Below are positions 1 to 7,364 of a stretch of DNA of 23,027 nucleotides, in pieces. The translations under genes and the position numbers were made by a program. Positions within the stretch are counted from its first letter, which is position 1. Each line of letters begins with the position of its first letter. The notes beneath the pieces are model-generated. The model did no database searches. It was not told the origin of the DNA and saw only the letters and a program-made list of their open reading frames with translations. Source of the DNA: an uncultured Chloroflexota bacterium (lineage in GTDB: Bacteria > Chloroflexota > Anaerolineae > Anaerolineales > Anaerolineaceae); assembly GCA_902795255.1 (NCBI GenBank), contig CADBKS010000021.1, forward strand, positions 1-23,027. Reading direction: 5' to 3'.

Positions 1-330
1 GGTTAATAAAGGCTCATGAGCTCCCCATGCTTCAGCGGTTTTGACATTCCGCGCAATAGTTACGGGGTATAAATTCAAGGCGTGGTGCTCAGCTGCTTCT
101 TTTGCTGATTGGTGCAGTTTCAAACGATCATTGTAAGAAGTCAGGAGAATTCTGTAAGTCAGGTTCGGTTTGGCTTTCCTGATTTGATTGAGGGTGCTCA
201 TAAATAATTCAAGTCCCCAAATATCGGCAGGATTTGGTTCCATCGGGATAATCACATGGTCGGATGCCATAATTGCGTTCACTGAAAGAAGCCCCAGACC
301 GGGAGCGGTGTCAATGATGCAAAAGTCATA
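1..330 (-). pseudogene. ParA/Soj-type ATPase C-terminal fragment fused to the binding protein
   Basis: Read on the minus strand from about 330, the protein is YDFCIIDTAPGLGLLSVNA, the Walker B region of ParA/MinD-type partition ATPases (consensus YDxxIIDxPPxLGxLxxNAL). It is followed by SDHVIIPMEPNPADIWGLE and a normal ParA C-terminal half with KPNLTYRILLTSYNDR. The Walker A lysine motif (KGGxGKT) that should lie about 100 residues earlier is absent, because that part is solute-binding protein. ParA proteins segregate plasmids or chromosomes and belong to a different context from an importer. Base composition also shifts, with the stretch to 320 visibly more AT-rich than the binding-protein part. 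This could be an assembly chimera or a recombination scar; as it stands the fragment cannot be a working ATPase. Confidence 0.7.
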
Positions 331-1272
331 AGCTTCATCAACGTGCTGGGAGGTCGCGCAGATGGCCATATCAACATCGGTACCGGTCAGGGACAGGTCG
401 GAGAGCTGATACATCTTCACGGTTTCAGGCAGCGTGCGGTTTTCAAGAGCGGTCAGTGTACCGTCAGCCCAGGCGGGGGTGATCCAGACTTCGCCCTGGC
501 CCAGCAGGTCGAGGGAACCCTGGTTCTTGACAGCGTACTGGACATGGCCACCGGACTGATAGATGTAGGGGTGGATCATGGCAAGCCATTCAAAACCGGC
601 ATCATACATTTCCTGGTATTTCGGATCGCCGGCGTTTGCGAAGGCTTCCGGATCATCGATCTGGCGGTAGATGGCGGAGGTCACGAAGGAGCTGCCGGCG
701 CCGCCGGTATCAGGATCATTGTAGACGAAGCGGCCGGGGTTGGCTTTCATCCATTCAACGAGTTCATCCCAGGTCTGCGGCGGTTCCGGAACATAGGCGG
801 AATCGTAGTCGAAGACAACGGTGGTGCCGCGGTACGGGACCAGCTTTTCGGGGTAAATGCACGGAACCATCTTGACATTTTCCATGTTCGGCAGTTTGGA
901 GAAGTCCAGATCCAGGAAAATGTTTTCGGAATTTTCAACGCCTTCCTGAGCGGCTTCCTGTACGATCTGCAGGTAACCAACGCCGTTTTCAGCGATGATG
1001 TCGAAGTCCGAATTGTTGCCGGCCTTGTAAGCAGCGATATAGCGGGCACGCATGCTGGTTTCACCGGTACCGGAAAGGATGAACTGCAGCTGGACATTGG
1101 CAGCGCGGTCTTCCTTTTCGTTGTAGGCTTTGATGACTTCAGCGAAAACGTCCTGAACGTTCTGGGAACCGGTGGTCCAGAAGTTGATGGTCGGGAGGTC
1201 ATCAGCCAGAGCGGCTGTGCAAACGGACAGAACTGTCACGATTGCAAGAACAAACAACATAGCTTTTTTCAT
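1..1272 (-). CDS. ABC transporter solute-binding protein, C-terminus replaced in frame by a ParA fragment (open at window edge)
   Basis: The start ATG at 1272 follows a good ribosome binding site (AAAGGAG, 7 bases upstream). Residues 1-23 are a Sec signal peptide (MKKAMLF..., hydrophobic core, ALA|DD cleavage site); the LSVC motif lacks a proper lipobox -1 residue, so a soluble or cell-wall-associated protein is likelier than a lipoprotein. From about residue 27 (INFWTTGSQN) to 312 it reads as an extracellular solute-binding protein of the family 1 type (sugar, glycerophosphodiester or polyamine importers), the ligand-capturing subunit for the permease and ATPase encoded upstream. At residues about 310-317 (HVDEAYDF) the sequence becomes the second half of a ParA ATPase, in the same frame, and no stop is reached by base 1. 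The last roughly 100 residues of the binding protein are therefore missing. The binding-protein identity is solid; whether the hybrid is real is doubtful. Confidence 0.75.
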   Translation of the reverse strand, partial: MKKAMLFVLAIVTVLSVCTAALADDLPTINFWTTGSQNVQDVFAEVIKAYNEKEDRAANVQLQFILSGTGETSMRARYIAAYKAGNNSDFDIIAENGVGYLQIVQEAAQEGVENSENIFLDLDFSKLPNMENVKMVPCIYPEKLVPYRGTTVVFDYDSAYVPEPPQTWDELVEWMKANPGRFVYNDPDTGGAGSSFVTSAIYRQIDDPEAFANAGDPKYQEMYDAGFEWLAMIHPYIYQSGGHVQYAVKNQGSLDLLGQGEVWITPAWADGTLTALENRTLPETVKMYQLSDLSLTGTDVDMAICATSQHVDEAYDFCIIDTAPGLGLLSVNAIMASDHVIIPMEPNPADIWGLELFMSTLNQIRKAKPNLTYRILLTSYNDRLKLHQSAKEAAEHHALNLYPVTIARNVKTAEAWGAHEPLLT

Positions 1273-1332
1273 ATTTTCACTCCTTTTATTTTTTCCGCGG
1301 GGATCAGGCCCCGGGATCCACAAATTCAGGAC

Positions 1333-2307
1333 TTATTCCTTGTTGTAGGAATAAGTGTGATCGAAGTGCAGCGCTACCTGGTCACCCTTTTCAAACTGGT
1401 CTGCCTGATCGGAATTGATATAAACCTTCACCAGGCCCTTGTCGGTATCCAGTGTCATTTCCAGGTAGTGACCGAGCATCATGATCGTGCGGACGGTGCC
1501 GTCGAGGACGCCGCCGGTGCCTTTGGTGACCTGGATATGTTCCGGACGGACAGCGACCTGTTTGCCGTTGCCGTCATCCAGGAAATTCATTTCACCGATG
1601 AATCCGGCAACGAAGCGGCTGACCGGGTTGTCATAGATCTGTCGCGGCGTACCCATCTGCTCGATGTGGCCCTTGGACATGACAACGATCCGGTCGGAAA
1701 GCATCATCGCCTCTTCCTGATCATGCGTCACGAAGATGACCGTGATGTTCAGGTCGGTCTGAATCTTGCGCAGTTCCTCGCGCATCTCCATGCGGATCTT
1801 CGCGTCCAGCGCGGAGAACGGTTCATCCAGCAGCAGCACTTCCGGCTCCAGGATCAGCGAACGCGCGATCGCAATTCGCTGCTGCTGACCGCCGGACATC
1901 TGACCGGGGTATTTCTTCTCAAATCCGTTCATCTTGACCAGGGCAAGACCTTCGGCGATCTTCTGTTCGCGGATATCCTTCGGGATCTTTCGCAGTTTCA
2001 GGCCGAATTCCAGGTTGTCATGCACCGTCATATGCGGCCACAGGTTATAGCTCTGGAACACCATGGAGGTCGGGCGCTTTTCAGGGGGCAGGGCGATGAT
2101 CGACTTGCCGTCGATCGTGATATCACCGTCGGTCAGGTCAATGAAACCGCCGATCGTCCGCAGGATCGTGGTCTTGCCGCAGCCGGAAGGCCCCAGCAGG
2201 GTCACCAGTTCACCGGTATGTACGTCCAGGTCGATGTTTTTGACACCGTCGCCGTTGCCATACAGCTTGGTCATGTTAATAACACTGAGTTTGATCGTAT
2301 CGTCCAT
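1333..2307 (-). CDS. ABC transporter ATP-binding protein (UgpC/MalK/PotA type)
   Basis: This is the cytoplasmic ATPase that drives the importer encoded around it. All ABC motifs are present: Walker A GPSGCGKTT (39-47), Q-loop Q85 in VFQSYNLWPH, signature SGGQQQR (138-144), Walker B EVLLLDEP (156-163) with the D-loop SALD, and switch His195 in VTHDQEEA. Residues about 235-320 form a C-terminal regulatory TOBE/MalK-type extension (VAVRPEHIQV), which places it in the family serving sugar, glycerol-3-phosphate and polyamine importers. The length of 324 is slightly short for that family (about 350-370). It lies 18 bases downstream of the permease gene and 60 upstream of the binding-protein gene, so the three form one operon. 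The substrate cannot be read from this subunit; the neighbouring GDPD gene hints at glycerophosphodiesters. Confidence 0.93.
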   Translation of the reverse strand: MDDTIKLSVINMTKLYGNGDGVKNIDLDVHTGELVTLLGPSGCGKTTILRTIGGFIDLTDGDITIDGKSIIALPPEKRPTSMVFQSYNLWPHMTVHDNLEFGLKLRKIPKDIREQKIAEGLALVKMNGFEKKYPGQMSGGQQQRIAIARSLILEPEVLLLDEPFSALDAKIRMEMREELRKIQTDLNITVIFVTHDQEEAMMLSDRIVVMSKGHIEQMGTPRQIYDNPVSRFVAGFIGEMNFLDDGNGKQVAVRPEHIQVTKGTGGVLDGTVRTIMMLGHYLEMTLDTDKGLVKVYINSDQADQFEKGDQVALHFDHTYSYNKE

Positions 2308-2325
2308 ATTATCTCTCCAAAGGGA

Positions 2326-3213
2326 TTATCCCATCTTGAAACCTTTAGCCATCGTATCGGCGCTGACATATTTCCGCATGATCCACAGCAGGACCATGTT
2401 CGGGATCACGATAATGATCGCGAACACCGCACCGGCAGTGGCCGGGAAGTCAAGGATCACGCCATACATTTCCGTCATCATCGTACGCCACTGGGGCAGG
2501 CCGACGAGCAGCGTACCGACGGACTCACCGAGGGAACCGATGAATGCGTGCATCGCAGCCACCACGATCCCCGGCCAGGCGATCGGAAGCGTCACGGCAA
2601 AGAAGGTCCGGACCGGACCGGCACCGGCATCCCGGGCAGCCTCCTCCTGGTGCCGAGGAACACTGCGGAAGGACCCGGCCGGCAGCCAGATCATTTCCAT
2701 CGTCGTCCCCAGCATATGGATCAGCAGGACACCGAGGAACGTGCCCATGAGGCCGATCTTATAGTAAATGATACCGATAGCGGTGTACATCCCGATCTTC
2801 GGGAAGGCATTGCCAAGAAGGAATGAGAACATGATCAGCTTGCGGCCCTTGAACTTGAAACGCGCAAGAACATAAGCTGCCGGAATGCAGATCAGCATGG
2901 AAAGGCCGGTCGAGGCAAACGCGAAAAGGAACGAGTTCAGGATCGACCGCGGGACGTTCTGCTGATTCAGAACATAGCCCCACCACTGGAAGCCCCATTC
3001 TGACGGGAGCACATCCCCTGCCGCATAAACGTTCGCAAAAGCCAGCATCACTGCATGAAGCAGCGGGCCGTAGAAGAAAAGCATGAAAACGAAGAGGATC
3101 AGAAGCTCCCCGATCCGTTTTCTCCCCAGAGCCCGGCGGACAGCCTTCGCGGAATACGGGTTGACATTCCGTTCATTCTCTTCCGGATGATTCGCTGTTT
3201 TGTTTTCCTCCAT
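2326..3213 (-). CDS. ABC transporter permease (binding-protein-dependent transport inner membrane component)
   Basis: This membrane subunit of the importer has about six hydrophobic segments (roughly 35-60, 90-118, 126-148, 153-175, 208-235 and 262-280), after a charged cytoplasmic N-terminus of about 30 residues. The EAA loop that docks on the ATPase is clear: EEAARDAGAG with LPIAWPG about ten residues later (190-214). It resembles the second permease of sugar and glycerol-3-phosphate importers (MalG/UgpE). ATG at 3213 is preceded by GAGGAG at a normal distance. It is the first gene of the importer operon and has its own promoter. Such importers usually have two different permeases; only one is present in this window. 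Either it forms a homodimer, or the partner gene lies beyond the broken left edge. Confidence 0.9.
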   Translation of the reverse strand: MEENKTANHPEENERNVNPYSAKAVRRALGRKRIGELLILFVFMLFFYGPLLHAVMLAFANVYAAGDVLPSEWGFQWWGYVLNQQNVPRSILNSFLFAFASTGLSMLICIPAAYVLARFKFKGRKLIMFSFLLGNAFPKIGMYTAIGIIYYKIGLMGTFLGVLLIHMLGTTMEMIWLPAGSFRSVPRHQEEAARDAGAGPVRTFFAVTLPIAWPGIVVAAMHAFIGSLGESVGTLLVGLPQWRTMMTEMYGVILDFPATAGAVFAIIIVIPNMVLLWIMRKYVSADTMAKGFKMG

Positions 3214-3252
3214 AGCAAACTCCTCTTTATAAAATCTGGAAGCTGTTCAGAA

Positions 3253-3272
3253 AATAACTTTGTAAAGTTATT
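3253..3272. promoter_or_regulatory. 20-bp palindromic operator candidate at the importer transcription start
   Basis: AATAACTTT (3253-3261), two bases, then AAAGTTATT (3264-3272) form perfect 9-bp arms. The site covers the predicted +1 of the importer promoter, where a bound dimeric repressor would block transcription. The regulator family is not identifiable from the site alone. As RNA it would be a weak AU hairpin without a U-tract, so a protein site is the better reading. Confidence 0.5.
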
Positions 3273-3274
3273 CG

Positions 3275-3303
3275 ATTTTAACACGAACACAGCCAATTCT
3301 CAA
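3275..3303 (-). promoter_or_regulatory. Sigma-70-type promoter of the ABC importer operon
   Basis: On the minus strand TTGAGA (3303-3298) is followed after exactly 17 bases by TAAAAT (3280-3275), five of six matches to each consensus hexamer. The predicted start of transcription is near 3268, about 55 bases before the permease ATG. Confidence 0.65.
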
Positions 3304-3341
3304 TAGGACAAAAATCACGAGAATCGGCTGCCGGGTTCCGC

Positions 3342-4103
3342 TCACTGTTCCTTTTTATAAGACTTCCGGATCGCCATCGCCTGTTCGACCCGGCGGGCCG
3401 TGATGTTGTGTACACCGTATTCCAGGCACTGCCGGACACAGTCCGCTTCATCGACCGTCCAGACCGAAAGCGGCACCCCGGCCTGCTTCAGTTTTTCTGT
3501 CATCATGGAGCCGACCATCCCCTTCGGCAGGTTCGCCGCCGAAGCACGCAGCTGCCCGTAAAGCAGTACCGCCGCGTCAGCCGCCTTTTCCGGGATCTCA
3601 TTCCCGTCTTTTCCGACCACCTTCCACGATTCCGTCATCAGTTCGGTGAAGCGGCTGAATTCAAAATCGGGGCTGAAGTGCAGATAAACAAACTTCAGGA
3701 CCTCCTCCAGATTCAGGAAAAACTGCGCCTTTTCCGTCAGCAGCGGGTCACGGGCCAGCTGTTCCGGAGAAGTGCAGCCGGAAAAGATCAGACGTTCACG
3801 GGGGAACCCCCGGCCGGCAGTTTCATCCAGCACCTTATAAAGCGTCTGCTGCTCCTTGAGGTCAAAATTGACCGCCAGACCTGTCCCCCTGATGCGGTAC
3901 AGAACTTCGGAAAGCGTCGGTTTCTCGAGATATTCTTCCTGCGAAACGGCATTATGGGAGATCCGCAGCGTCCCAGCCTGATCGACACGTACATCCACTT
4001 CGATCGCTTCGGCGCCCAGTTCAAGTGCTTTATCGATGGATTCCATGGAATCCCGTTCGGTACCCTCACATCCGGAATGGGCCGTGATCATTGGTTCGTT
4101 CAT
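3342..4103 (-). CDS. Glycerophosphodiester phosphodiesterase family protein (atypical active site)
   Basis: The GDPD TIM-barrel pattern is recognisable: N-terminal AHSG with Glu21 further on, then GAEAIEVDVRV (Glu35, Asp37), GTLRISHN (His50), NFDLKEQ near 80, and a C-terminal VPLSVWTVDE / YGVHNITARR. Family members cleave glycerophosphodiesters to glycerol-3-phosphate and an alcohol, using two histidines and a metal held by acidic residues. Here the usual HRG is HSG and the usual HD is HN, so substrate preference or activity may differ; both histidines and the ExD pair remain. There is no signal peptide, so it should be cytoplasmic. It lies 128 bases upstream of the importer operon on the same strand, which recalls UgpQ beside UgpABCE. 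The length of 253 is normal for the family. Its promoter carries a LacI-type operator. Confidence 0.82.
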   Translation of the reverse strand: MNEPMITAHSGCEGTERDSMESIDKALELGAEAIEVDVRVDQAGTLRISHNAVSQEEYLEKPTLSEVLYRIRGTGLAVNFDLKEQQTLYKVLDETAGRGFPRERLIFSGCTSPEQLARDPLLTEKAQFFLNLEEVLKFVYLHFSPDFEFSRFTELMTESWKVVGKDGNEIPEKAADAAVLLYGQLRASAANLPKGMVGSMMTEKLKQAGVPLSVWTVDEADCVRQCLEYGVHNITARRVEQAMAIRKSYKKEQ

Positions 4104-4176
4104 TCAGTTTCAATCCTTGATAATCGTAAGATAAGCATCAAAAATACGGATCGGTGACATGATCCTGAGATAGAAA

Positions 4177-4205
4177 ATTTTATTGCAAACGTTTGTAACC
4201 ATCAA
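4177..4205 (-). promoter_or_regulatory. Promoter of the GDPD gene with an operator in its spacer
   Basis: On the minus strand TTGATG (4205-4200), a 17-base spacer and TAAAAT (4182-4177) make a strong sigma-70-type promoter. The leader to the ATG at 4103 is about 67 bases and carries AAGGA about 10 bases before the start. Confidence 0.65.
4183..4198. promoter_or_regulatory. LacI/CcpA-family-like operator
   Basis: TTGCAAAC/GTTTGTAA is a 16-bp palindrome with a single mismatched pair and a central CG, the hallmark of LacI-family operators (core AAACGTTT). It fills the spacer between the -35 and -10 hexamers of the GDPD promoter, so occupation should exclude RNA polymerase. It matches the CcpA cre consensus only partly (TGNAANCG on one side), so a dedicated LacI-type sugar or polyol repressor is likelier than CcpA. 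No such regulator gene lies in the window. Confidence 0.6.
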
Positions 4206-4239
4206 GTGTCATTAATCACATGACAAAGTGCCATATGAA

Positions 4240-4280
4240 ATAAAGCTCCCTGCCGGCAATTGAAAAACCGGCAGGGAGTT
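4240..4280 (-). terminator. Rho-independent terminator of the feo operon
   Basis: An 11-bp perfect stem CTCCCTGCCGG (4246-4256) / CCGGCAGGGAG (4268-4278) closes an 11-base loop. Read on the minus strand it is followed by CTTTATTT, and it lies about 55 bases after the stop of the last feo gene. Confidence 0.75.
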
Positions 4281-4332
4281 GGCGGTGTGCTGCCCGAAGC
4301 AGCCTGATGATCTGTGTGAAAAAGCGCTGCGC

Positions 4333-4788
4333 TCATCCGAAATTCGGATGAAGTGTCTTCTTTTCAATTTCAGGAGAACTTACCAATGAGACTACGGTAT
4401 AACCGGTCCCATTGATCGCACTGCGGATCGCTTCCACGTCCGGCCTTCCTTCGGTGATGATCAGCGTTTCCCCTTTTGTATGGGATGAGCTTACCTTTTT
4501 GACCGGGATCGCTTTCCGGACGGCATCGTTGATATGCGCTTCACACATACCGCACATCATGCCTTCCACGGTGACACGGGTCCGGACCAGCTGATCACTG
4601 CTGCCGGGCAGGTCATTGCGCACGGCCGCGTGGCCGGCGCACATCCCGCAGGACGCGCAGTTTCCGCCGCAGGACGACTTACCGGCTTTCCGGTCCCGGA
4701 TCATGCCGCGGACCAGAAGAAAAACCACCAGCACCAGCACGGCAATGATGACGATATTCACCAGATTTTCCGATAACCATGCAGACAT
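4333..4788 (-). CDS. FeoB-associated Cys-rich membrane protein fused to a heavy-metal-associated (HMA) domain
   Basis: Residues 9-28 form a single membrane helix, followed by a basic stretch and a cluster C40, C44, C47, C50 (CGGNCASCGMC), the pattern of the small FeoB-associated Cys-rich proteins encoded next to FeoB. After a short linker, residues 69-133 are an HMA fold like that of copper chaperones and P-type ATPase N-termini: VTVEGMMCGMCEAH with C79 and C82, then a beta strand, helix and GTGYTVVS. The stand-alone Cys-rich protein is about 50-60 residues, so this is an extended two-domain version. It is the last gene of the feo operon, 59 bases after feoB, and ends at the terminator. A role in handling or sensing metal at the cytoplasmic face of FeoB is inferred; the HMA pair could bind Cu(I) or Zn(II) rather than Fe(II). 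Confidence 0.82.
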   Translation of the reverse strand: MSAWLSENLVNIVIIAVLVLVVFLLVRGMIRDRKAGKSSCGGNCASCGMCAGHAAVRNDLPGSSDQLVRTRVTVEGMMCGMCEAHINDAVRKAIPVKKVSSSHTKGETLIITEGRPDVEAIRSAINGTGYTVVSLVSSPEIEKKTLHPNFG

Positions 4789-4847
4789 CTTTATTCCTCC
4801 TGATGAGGCGCCCCTGCCGCAGACGGCAGGGGCGGTTCACAATCTAA

Positions 4848-7109
4848 TTATCTGACTGTCAGCGTTTCGGCTTCTTTATAAGGGCGGAACAGCTGGAAGA
4901 TCATGGCCCCGACGATCACGACTGCGCAGATCAGACCGATCGTGTTCATGCCGCCGGCAAAGACTCTGCCGATCTGGAAGACGGCCAGGCCGATCACGTA
5001 GGCGAAGACACACTGATATGTGATCGCGAACCAGGTCCACTTACTGTTGTTCATTTCGCGGCGGATCGCGCCGATCGCGGCAAAGCAGGGAGCGCACAGC
5101 AGGTTGAAGATCATGAAGGCATAGGCAGCCAGCTTGCCATGTCCGCCGGAGATCTTTTCGAAATCAGCGCGGACCTGCGGCCAGATCTGTTCACCTTCCT
5201 CGGTAAGTTCATCCTCACCACCCTTGTCATCGTAGTTATACAGGACAGCGAAGGTACCGACGACCTCTTCCTTTGCGACCAGGCCGGTCACGGTAGCGAC
5301 CGTCGGTCTCCAGGAGCCGAAGCCCAGCGGACGGAAGATCGGGGCGGCGACATTGCCGACCGCAGCCAGGACCGAGGCATCCATCGGCGTGACTTCTTCT
5401 TCAGGAATGTTCATGCGGTCAGCCAGAGAGGCAATATATTCATCCGTGGCCACTTCCTCGTTCTCGAAAAGATCAGCAACCATACCGAAGCGGCCGTTGA
5501 CGGAACCGAAGTTCGAAAGGAACCAGATCACGATGGAGCTGAGCACGATGACGGTGCCGGCACGCTTGATAAAGGACCAGCCGCGTTCCCAGGTCCCGCG
5601 CAGGACATTGGTGATGGACGGGAAATGATACGGAGGCAGTTCCATGACGAACGGCGCCGGATCGCCGGCAAACATCTTTGTCTTCTTCAGCATGATACCG
5701 GAGATGACGATCGCCGCGATCCCGATGAAGTAAGCGCTGGTGGCGATCAGGCCGCTGCGGCCGAAAAGCGCACCGGCGATCAGGCCGATGATCGGCATTT
5801 TCGCCCCGCAGGGGATGAAGGTGGTGGTCATGATCGTCATACGGCGGTCACGTTCATTTTCAATCGTACGGGAAGCCATGACCCCCGGGACACCGCAGCC
5901 CATGCCGACCAGCATCGGGATGAAGGACTTGCCTGAGAGGCCGAAGCGGCGGAAGATCCGGTCCATGATGAAAGCGATACGGGCCATATAGCCGCAGTCT
6001 TCAAGAATGCACAGCAGCAGGAAGAGGACGAGCATCTGCGGGACAAAACCGAGCACAGCGCCGACACCGGCGAAAATGCCGTCCGCGACCAGACCGGTGA
6101 GCCAGTCGGCTGCACCGAGATTCTGCATAATGGTGCGGGAACCTTCCTGCAGCCACTGGGCGCCCAGAACATCATTGGTCCAGTCCGTCAGGAAAGTCCC
6201 GAACGGGCCCATGGCGATCCAGTAGACCAGGAACATGACCAGAGCGAAGATCGGCAGACCGAGAATGCGGTTCGTGACGATCTTATCGATCTTATCGGAG
6301 ACGGAAAGTTCACCCGCCTTTGCTTTTTTGTAGCTGCCCTTCAGGATCCCGGCGATCCAGACATAACGGTCATTAGTGATGATGCTTTCGGCATCGTCAT
6401 CCAGTTCCTTTTCGGCCGCGCGGATATCATTTTCGATATGGTTCATGACATCCTGGGAGATATGCAGCTTTTCCAGGACTTTTTCATCCCGTTCGAAAAG
6501 CTTGATGGCGTACCAGCGCTGCTGTTCTTCCGGCAGGTCATGTACGGCGACTTCCTCAATATGGCCGAGTGCGTGGTCGACCACACCGGAGAAGGTATGC
6601 TTCGGGACGGATCTCGTCCCGGCAGCGTTGATCGCGGCCTGGGCAGCTTCTTCGATTCCCTGGTTTTTCAGGGCGGAGATCTCCACGACCTTGCAGCCGA
6701 GCGCATTGCTCAGCTGCTGGACATTGATGCTGTCGCCGTTTTTGCGGATAACATCCATCATGTTCAGCGCGATCACGACCGGAATGCCGATCTCCATCAG
6801 CTGGGTGGTCAGGTAAAGGTTGCGCTCCAGGTTGGTGGCGTCCACAATGTTCAGGATGACATCGGGGCGTTCATCGATCAGGTAATTCCGGGCGACGACT
6901 TCTTCGAGCGTATACGGGGAAAGCGAATAAATGCCCGGGAGGTCCGTGACCGTGACTTCCTTGTGATTCTTCAGGCGGCCTTCCTTCTTCTCAACGGTCA
7001 CGCCGGGCCAGTTCCCGACGAACTGGTTGGAACCGGTCAGCGCGTTGAAAAGTGTCGTTTTACCGCTGTTCGGATTGCCCGCAAGGGCGATACGGATGCT
7101 TTTTGCCAT
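4848..7109 (-). CDS. feoB: Ferrous iron transport protein B
   Basis: This is a GTPase-linked Fe(II) importer of the cytoplasmic membrane. The N-terminal G domain has G1 GNPNSGKT (11-18), G2 in PGVTVEKK, G3 DLPG (56-59), G4 NMMD (116-119) and G5 SALK. A helical GDI-like region follows to about 280, then membrane segments with the Gate motifs: GCGVPGVMASR and CGAKMPIIG in the first, and LLCAPCFAAIGAIRREMN in the second. The length of 753 is normal. ATG at 7109 follows GGGAGGA at a good distance, 12 bases after the second feoA. The loop before the second Gate carries an acidic stretch (DDKGGEDELTEEGEQ). The protein looks complete, with no frameshift. Confidence 0.97.
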   Translation of the reverse strand: MAKSIRIALAGNPNSGKTTLFNALTGSNQFVGNWPGVTVEKKEGRLKNHKEVTVTDLPGIYSLSPYTLEEVVARNYLIDERPDVILNIVDATNLERNLYLTTQLMEIGIPVVIALNMMDVIRKNGDSINVQQLSNALGCKVVEISALKNQGIEEAAQAAINAAGTRSVPKHTFSGVVDHALGHIEEVAVHDLPEEQQRWYAIKLFERDEKVLEKLHISQDVMNHIENDIRAAEKELDDDAESIITNDRYVWIAGILKGSYKKAKAGELSVSDKIDKIVTNRILGLPIFALVMFLVYWIAMGPFGTFLTDWTNDVLGAQWLQEGSRTIMQNLGAADWLTGLVADGIFAGVGAVLGFVPQMLVLFLLLCILEDCGYMARIAFIMDRIFRRFGLSGKSFIPMLVGMGCGVPGVMASRTIENERDRRMTIMTTTFIPCGAKMPIIGLIAGALFGRSGLIATSAYFIGIAAIVISGIMLKKTKMFAGDPAPFVMELPPYHFPSITNVLRGTWERGWSFIKRAGTVIVLSSIVIWFLSNFGSVNGRFGMVADLFENEEVATDEYIASLADRMNIPEEEVTPMDASVLAAVGNVAAPIFRPLGFGSWRPTVATVTGLVAKEEVVGTFAVLYNYDDKGGEDELTEEGEQIWPQVRADFEKISGGHGKLAAYAFMIFNLLCAPCFAAIGAIRREMNNSKWTWFAITYQCVFAYVIGLAVFQIGRVFAGGMNTIGLICAVVIVGAMIFQLFRPYKEAETLTVR

Positions 7110-7121
7110 ATTGATCCTCCC

Positions 7122-7346
7122 TTATTCCTCGATCTCAACCATTTCCGCGTCAGCCTTGCGCAGACTCAGTTCATATCCGCGGACAGTCACTTCGACCGGA
7201 TCGCCCAGCGGGGCGACTTTGCGGATGTAGATCTCGGTCCCGCGGGTGATACCCATATCCATGATCCGCCGTTTCACTGCACCCTGGCCGTGAAGCTTCA
7301 CAACTTTCACGGTAGAGCCGATTTTTGCATCTCTGAGTGTATACAT
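7122..7346 (-). CDS. feoA: FeoA family protein (second copy)
   Basis: This 74-residue SH3-like FeoA protein has the usual pattern: LRDAKIGSTVKVVKLHG, then RRIMDMGITRGTEI, KVAPLGDPVEV and RGYELSLRKADA. FeoA is a small cytoplasmic protein that binds and tunes FeoB. It sits 12 bases upstream of feoB and 18 bases after another feoA. This copy has the canonical GDPVEVxVRGYxLSLR stretch and is the closer match to classical FeoA. Confidence 0.92.
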   Translation of the reverse strand: MYTLRDAKIGSTVKVVKLHGQGAVKRRIMDMGITRGTEIYIRKVAPLGDPVEVTVRGYELSLRKADAEMVEIEE

Positions 7347-7364
7347 AATTGCTGTGTACTCCTT

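Noticed and set aside
1273..1332. Short CGGGG/CCCCG hairpin between the ATPase and the binding-protein gene
   Set aside because: Five base pairs without a proper U-tract directly after it; at most an intra-operon stabiliser, not a supportable terminator.
343..2826. 827-residue open frame on the plus strand
   Set aside because: It lies antisense to the binding protein, ATPase and permease genes, reads as low-complexity His/Asp/Gly-rich protein with no family resemblance, and is a by-product of GC-rich codons on the other strand.
4183..4198. Reading the palindrome as a CcpA cre site
   Set aside because: It departs from the cre consensus at several positions (the C at the third base and the missing CA end), so a specific LacI-family site is the safer description.
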